A stretch of 64,000 nt of DNA. It comes from Benincasa hispida. Its lineage: Eukaryota; Streptophyta; Magnoliopsida; Cucurbitales; Cucurbitaceae. The stretch covers positions 19,470,167 through 19,534,166 of the forward strand of contig NC_052359.1 of NCBI RefSeq assembly GCF_009727055.1. The letters are read 5' to 3'. Each line of letters opens with the position of its first letter. Position 1 is the first letter of the stretch. The notes beneath the pieces are model-generated. The model made no database searches and was not told the origin of the DNA. It worked only from the letters and a program-made list of their open reading frames with translations. The position numbers and the translations under genes were made by a program. Positions 58,891-64,000 of the stretch are shown piece after piece.

Positions 58891-60652
58891 TGAAAGAGTT
58901 AAACAACATGCAATGGAAGTATCAAGGATCTGCACTCTAATTCACTAATTTTGGCAAAAACTAAAGCTAAAAAGTGAGTTTTCAGAACATACCTTTGATG
59001 AACTATCCAAGAAAACATTTGTACGGTTGCTGTCTTCATTTGATATCACCATGAACCACCTCAAAGCCTTCCCTACTATGCTCTTGGAGCTTTAGGCAGA
59101 GTTGTGGGACTCAAGAACAACTTGAAGATGTGAAGAAGTAAGAAGAGCTCACAACAGCCGATTGAAGAAGACAGTTTCTTCTTCACATAAAATTTTCTCT
59201 CAAAATTCTGCATTCACCTCTCTCTAACAACTCCAATCTTCTTTATATATAGTAGATGAACATGCAAAGAGATGGAATGCATGGCTTGCAGCTCTTGCAT
59301 GGGGAATCAAAATAGAGAGGATAATGGCCTTTGTATGAGCATGAAGATGAAGGTAATGGAGAAAAATGAATTCCCATTTTGTGCAACCATGAAAAATCGT
59401 TTTTCCATTTTCTTTTAAAACAAAAAAATGATTTTAAAACCATTTTAATAAAAAATGATTTTCTTTGATTAATTTGGTTAATTAATTTAATATCAAATAT
59501 TAAATTATTTTTTGCACAATAATCATCTTCATATATTTAAATCATATTTAAATATATATTCTCTTGTTCCATTTAATTTGAATATTTCAAATTAATTTCT
59601 CAAGTTACCTTAAAGCTTATCCATTTACGAGCTAGTAGGGGAATCTCGTGGACCTACAGATCATGGGCTTCAACGATTCGAGATTAATCGGCTAAACTCA
59701 TTAGTCTAATCTAACCCTCATTTGTTAACTAATAGGACACTCCACTATAGCCCATATTTGAACTCCCCTCACTATAGATATATATGTCCACTTAATAACC
59801 AAAATCAGTAAGTCGATCCTTCAAAGGTTGTTCGTAATCACAGCTAGGTCAAAATACCATTTTACCCCTGTGACTACATCTTGTTCCTTAAGTTTCTACT
59901 GATCCTCTAATGAACAATTATGATTCATAATCTCTATGAATCAAATCTTTTCTCTATCATGAGAAGGTGGGGCCCCGATTGTTCAAGACCTGGAGTCAGT
60001 ACTTAAGAGAACCACCTATCTGTTAACCCTAAAATAGGGTAGGAGTGAATTCTATATTACAAGGCTATGTCCCTAGCTATTCATCCGGTCTTATCCTCAA
60101 AATGGTAAGTTTATTGAGCAGTGCTATTGGACTACTCTCACCGTTTGTAGATCAAAGGATAATCCCGAACAAATAGAAGTTCATAGCTAGCTCAGAATTA
60201 AGATCGAGTTAACCTAGGTTATATATAATAAATGAAATAGTTAGTTTTAACAGTAATCGGTTGTTATAAAGAAAAGTGACTATTTTTGTGGTCCAGTCTA
60301 TATGCAAACTCATTGCATAGGATGCCCTCACTCTCATGTCTCAACATGAACGATTTGTGAATCACATCGTTTGTAGCACCTTACAACTTCTTGTAACAAC
60401 TACAGAGTGGGTCGCATCTAATAGTGTTCCAGGATGAGATACTCAATTTCATCCATATACTTATTAGACCATTTAGGCTATATATTGTCAACTTGATCCT
60501 GATTATGACACTACATAAAGTTACAAAATCCAGACTATAGCCAATGATGCGTTTATTGGATTTTCATAATAAGATGCAAAATCAACAAGTCATTGTTTAT
60601 TGATAAAATAGAATGTTTAACACGAACTGCGAGTTCTAGAACATTCTCAACA
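58891..60652 (-). repeat. 3' LTR of the copia element
   Basis: 1762 bp; on the minus strand it starts TGTTGAGAATGTTC at 60652 and ends AACTCTTTCA at 58891. The adjoining AAGTGGGAGAT (60653-60663) is the polypurine tract. Related to the LTRs at 7731 and 11184 (for example the 'GTAACAACTACAGAGTGGGTCGCATCTAATAG' region, given here only by position 60394-60424). Confidence 0.88.
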
Positions 60653-60777
60653 ATCTCCCACTTGGAATAAAACTCCAGTGAGAACAAATATATACAATAT
60701 AATGTTGAGATACATAATGGGAAAAATACAAAACTAAGGCATCTACAATACCATAGACATTCTCCCACTTGCCCTAG

Positions 60778-62380
60778 ATTACACTACTCGGAGTCCTAGT
60801 ATAACTAGGTGGCCCTCGAAAACTTTAGCCGAGAGGGCTTCAGTGAATGGATGAGCAAGGTTGTTTTCAGAGGCTATCTTGTGACGAGCACATCTCCTCT
60901 ATGTACGATCTCCTGGATGAGATGGTACTTTCGTTCAATGTATTTTCCACGCTTGTGACTCTTAGGTTTCTTTGAGTTAGCAACAGCACCACTGTTGTCA
61001 CAATACAGTGTGATAGGGAGGTGCATATTTGGAACNTTAGCAACAGCACCACTGTTGTCACAATACAGTGTGATAGGGAGGTGCATATTTGGAACAACTT
61101 CCAAATCAGCTAAGAATTTGTGTAACCATATTGCTTCCTTAATTAGCAGTTTCGCATGCAGCCACGTATTCCGCTTCCATGGTGGAGTCAGCGATACGAT
61201 TTTGCTTGATGCTTCTCCAAACTATAGCTCCTCCATTAAGAGTGAAAATTGATCCTAAAGAAGATTTCTGGAATCTACGTCAGTCCAAAAATCAGAATTA
61301 GTGTATCAAGTAAGGATCAAATCCTTAGGTCCATACACAAGCATATAGTCCCTCGTTCTCCTAAGATACTTGAGGGTATTTTTTACAGCAGTCCAATGAC
61401 CATGTCTAGGATTAGATTGGAACCTGCTGACGATTCCAACTATAAAACATATGTCGGGACGTGTACACAACATAGCGTACATCAAACTCCTAACTGTAGA
61501 AGCATATGGAATTATGTTCATCTCCTCAACCTCTTGAGTGTTTTAGGACATTGTTCCTTCGACAAATGAATTCCATGCCTGAAAGGTAATAAACCTTTCT
61601 TGGAATTTTGCATATTATACCTTGACAACATCTTGTCAGTATAAGGATCTTGAGACAATGTTAATGTTCTATTCTTTCGGTCTCGAAAGATCTGTATTCC
61701 TAGAACATACTGAGCATCACCCAAATCTTTCATTTGGTACCGTGATGCTAACCATCTCTTTATGTCGGCAAGAAAATTTTTCTCATTCCCAATGAGCAAG
61801 ATATCATCAACTTATCGAACTAAGAATGTTACAATTTTGTTGATCATCTTCTTGTATATACAAGGTTCGTCAACATTCTATTCAAAGCCATAAGATTTTA
61901 TCGCAGTGTCGGATTTGGACGCTTGTTTCAATCCATAAATGGATCGATTAAGCTTACAGACTTTCTGTTCCTGTCCTATTTCGATGAATCCCTCTAGTTG
62001 AGACATAAAAATACTTCCATCAAGATAGCCATTCAGAAAAGCTGTCTTGACATCCATTTGCCATATTTCATAGTCATAATATGTGGCAATGACAAGAAGT
62101 ATTCTTATTGATTTAATCATGGCAACAGGAGAAAAAGTTTCTTCATAATCAACTTCTTATCTTTAGGTAAAACCCTTTGCCACGAGCCTGCCTTTATAGA
62201 TCTGTACCTTGCCAGTTTGGTCTCGTTTTCTCTTGTAGACCCACTTACAACCTATAGATGTAACACCTTGTGGTTGATCTACAAGTTCCTAGACTGAGTT
62301 GAAGTACATAGACTCCATTTCATCGTCCATGGCATTTATCCATTGTTCTACATCTTCCATTGCCTTCTTAAAGGTTAATG
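60778..62380 (-). pseudogene. copia RT and RNase H
   Basis: RT: 'SIRILLVIATYYDYEIWQMD' and VKTAFLNGYLDGS (62120-61980), then 'LADIKRWLASRYQMKDLGDA' and 'LGIQIFRDRKNRTLTLSQD' (61799-61600). The YxDD box reads stop-V-D-D (stop codon at 61812-61814), so the catalytic tyrosine position is lost. RNase H: LYCDNSGAVA, 'SHKRGKYIERKYHLIQEIVH', then in a shifted frame SENNLAHPFTEA and the terminus HLVILGLRVV. A 59-base duplication around the N at 61036 falls in the CDNSGA region. Confidence 0.88.
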
Positions 62381-62384
62381 GATC

Positions 62385-63310
62385 CTATAAACCATCATCT
62401 TGTATGATGTTTTGAGTTTCTGTTAAACCCATGTAGCGTTCAGGTTGTTGAATAACCCTCCCACTACGACAAGGCATTTCCAACTCTTGGGATGGACGTG
62501 ATGGGACAACAATCGTTGTTAATGAACCAGCTTGATCAACAACTCTTGTTGATTTTTCTGTAGTATCTTTAGACAGTCCTTGTAATATTAGTTTACTGCG
62601 TGGTAGATGATTTTTAATATGATCCTCTTCCAAGAAAGTTGCATTTGTCGATACAAACACTTTATCTTCTTGAGGATCATAAAAGTATCCTTCTTTTGTT
62701 TCCATAGGATATCCTATAAATAGGCATAATTTCGAACGTGTTTCCAATTTTTTAGGATTCTGTAACAACACGTGTGCTGGAAAACCCCAAATATGGAAAT
62801 AACGTAAACTTGCTTTGCGTCCTTTCCACAATTGATATGGTGTTTCTGAAACACTTTTGGATGGAACAACGTTTAGAATATAAACTGCAATCTATATTGC
62901 ATATCCCCAAAAGGATTGAGGTAATTGAGCATAACTCATCATAGACCAAACCATGTCCAACAAGGTTCGATTCTCCTTTCTGCGACACCATTTTGTTGTG
63001 GTGTTCCAGGTGCTATGAGTTGGGATTGAATTCCATGATCTACTAGATAGTTCTGGAATTGCAAATCCATATACTTACCACCTCGATCAGATCGAAGTGT
63101 TTTATTTCTTTTACTTAACTAATTTTTAGTCTCAGACTTAAATTCTTTGAACTTTTCAAGAGTTTCAGATTTGTGACTGATTAAGTAAATATGGCCATAT
63201 CGAGAGTAATCATCAATAAAACTGACGAAGTACTGATATCTTCCTCGAGATTTAACATTCATCGGACCACAAAGGTCTGTATGTATGTTCAAGAGGTTCT
63301 TTGGCACAAA
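62385..63310 (-). pseudogene. copia integrase and linker
   Basis: The catalytic triad positions are all present across broken frames: NIHTDLCGPMNVK (first Asp), TLRSDRGGKYMD (second Asp) and QQNGVAERR (Glu). They are followed by 'LPQSFWGYAI', 'VPSKSVSETPYQLWKGRK' and 'FIGYPMETKEGYFYDPQEDK' (62831-62385). Stops near 63120 and 62900 and a frameshift near 62970 prevent translation as one protein. Confidence 0.88.
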
Positions 63311-64000
63311 GACCTTTGTCAGAAAAAGATCTTTTCGTCATTTTTCCCTCAAGACATGATTCACATAGAGGTAGGAAACTGTCTTTTAACTGATTTAGAT
63401 GACCGTTTTTTACCAATCTCTCAATCCTGTTGAGATTAATGTGACCAAGCCTAAGGTGTCAAAGATAGGCATTAGGAGAAATTTTTCGTTTTTTATTATG
63501 AGTTTCAGTCGTTTTAAACATCTCTATATTTACTTCTATTGGTTATAATATATATAAGTTATTTGCAAATCTAGCAGAACAAATATGAACACCTCTGGAA
63601 TAAACAAACACTTCATTATATTCAAAAGATACACTATACATATTTTCTAAAAGACAAGAAATGGAGATCAGATTTCATTTTATCTTAGGTACAAAGAACA
63701 CAGTCTTGAGTAAGATAAAAGAATCTCCAAAAAACAACTTCATATCTCCCACTGCTTCAGCTGAAATGACTTCACGTGTGCCCACCTTGAAAGTCATCTC
63801 ATATTCAGAAAGTCTTCTCCAAGAACTAGTTTCCTATAGAAAAGTACAAACATGATTAGCGGCACCTGAATCTAATATCCAGGTAAGGTGAGAATTTTCC
63901 ACTATACATGTTTCAACAACTAGTAAATCATATTTACCTTGTTTATTCTTTTCTGCCTTCTTTTCAGTCAGATATTTTGGGCAATTACGCTTCTAATGCC
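63311..64000 (-). pseudogene. copia Gag zinc knuckle, protease and gag-pre-integrase (cut by window end)
   Basis: At the edge the minus strand gives GH-stop-KRNCPKYL, the last part of the Gag CCHC knuckle. It then gives 'WILDSGAANHVC' (about 63897-63855), the copia protease active site with D-S-G-A, and 'EVISAEAVGDMKLFFGDS'. The gag-pre-integrase region (63480-63340) is recognisable only across frameshifts ('LYVNHVLREK' where relatives have CESCLEGK). The element's 5' LTR and Gag start are outside. Confidence 0.8.

Larger units (their letters stand above)
58891..64000 (-). mobile_element. Ty1/copia retrotransposon, 3' part, inserted in the LINE
   Basis: The 3' LTR (58891-60652) is followed on the plus axis by the polypurine tract and pol, so the element is on the minus strand and its 5' LTR lies beyond 64000. 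The LINE flank at 58886-58890 is AAATA, the predicted target-site duplication. Coding order on the minus strand from the window edge: zinc knuckle of Gag, protease, gag-pre-integrase, integrase, RT, RNase H. It is the best preserved copia here but still carries stops and frameshifts. It is close to the fragments at 4889-11092. Confidence 0.9.

Noticed and set aside
1..64000. tRNA, rRNA or snRNA genes
   Set aside because: I looked for cloverleaf-like and conserved rRNA strings and recognised none; the only tRNA-related matches are retrotransposon primer sites. A tRNAscan-SE or Infernal run would settle it.

Overview
This is a stretch of plant nuclear chromosome, almost certainly from a eudicot. 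It is AT-rich and has GT-AG introns. It holds Ty1/copia, Ty3/gypsy (Athila-like), LINE and Mutator-like elements and a plant translation-factor gene with a telo-box in its promoter. The 'ATGCG'-rich LTR style suggests a Cucurbitaceae genome, but that is an impression I could not verify. I can support only two ordinary host genes. Most of the rest is nested, decayed transposable elements.

Layout. 1-4888: the 5' half of an Athila-like gypsy element on the minus strand (protease, gag, tRNA-Asp primer site, 1.7 kb LTR), inserted into copia pol. 4889-13101: two overlapping copia pol fragments on the plus strand, the second split by a 1.9 kb solo LTR and ending in its own 3' LTR. 14037-21830: a gypsy-type element without pol, bounded by CTTAG target-site duplications, whose 5' LTR is split by a 3.0 kb solo LTR with TTATA duplications. 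26372-27478: a two-exon gene for a small single-pass membrane protein (minus). 29111-36205: a Mutator-like element (MULE) carrying both a decayed MuDR transposase and a decayed plant mobile domain (PMD) gene between inverted repeats. 37997-40673: an inverted-repeat-bounded block holding scrambled copia LTR pieces. 43333-46050: the eEF1B-gamma gene (minus, seven coding exons). 47484-51080: a complete-ended but internally deleted copia element with AATTT duplications. 54961-58890: a LINE (minus) hit by a gypsy solo LTR and by a copia element that runs from 58891 past the window end.

How it works together. The two host genes look unrelated. eEF1B-gamma is a scaffold subunit of the elongation factor that recharges eEF1A with GTP. 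The small membrane protein is conserved in plants to my recollection, but I know no function for it. The transposons allow a relative chronology: the LINE and the copia pol fragments are older than the LTR elements inserted in them.

Assembly caution. There are three single-N positions (2216, 16981, 61036). Each sits exactly at the junction of a direct duplication, which looks like unmerged contig overlaps. Gene structure next to them should not be taken literally. The most interesting biological unit is the MULE plus PMD composite.
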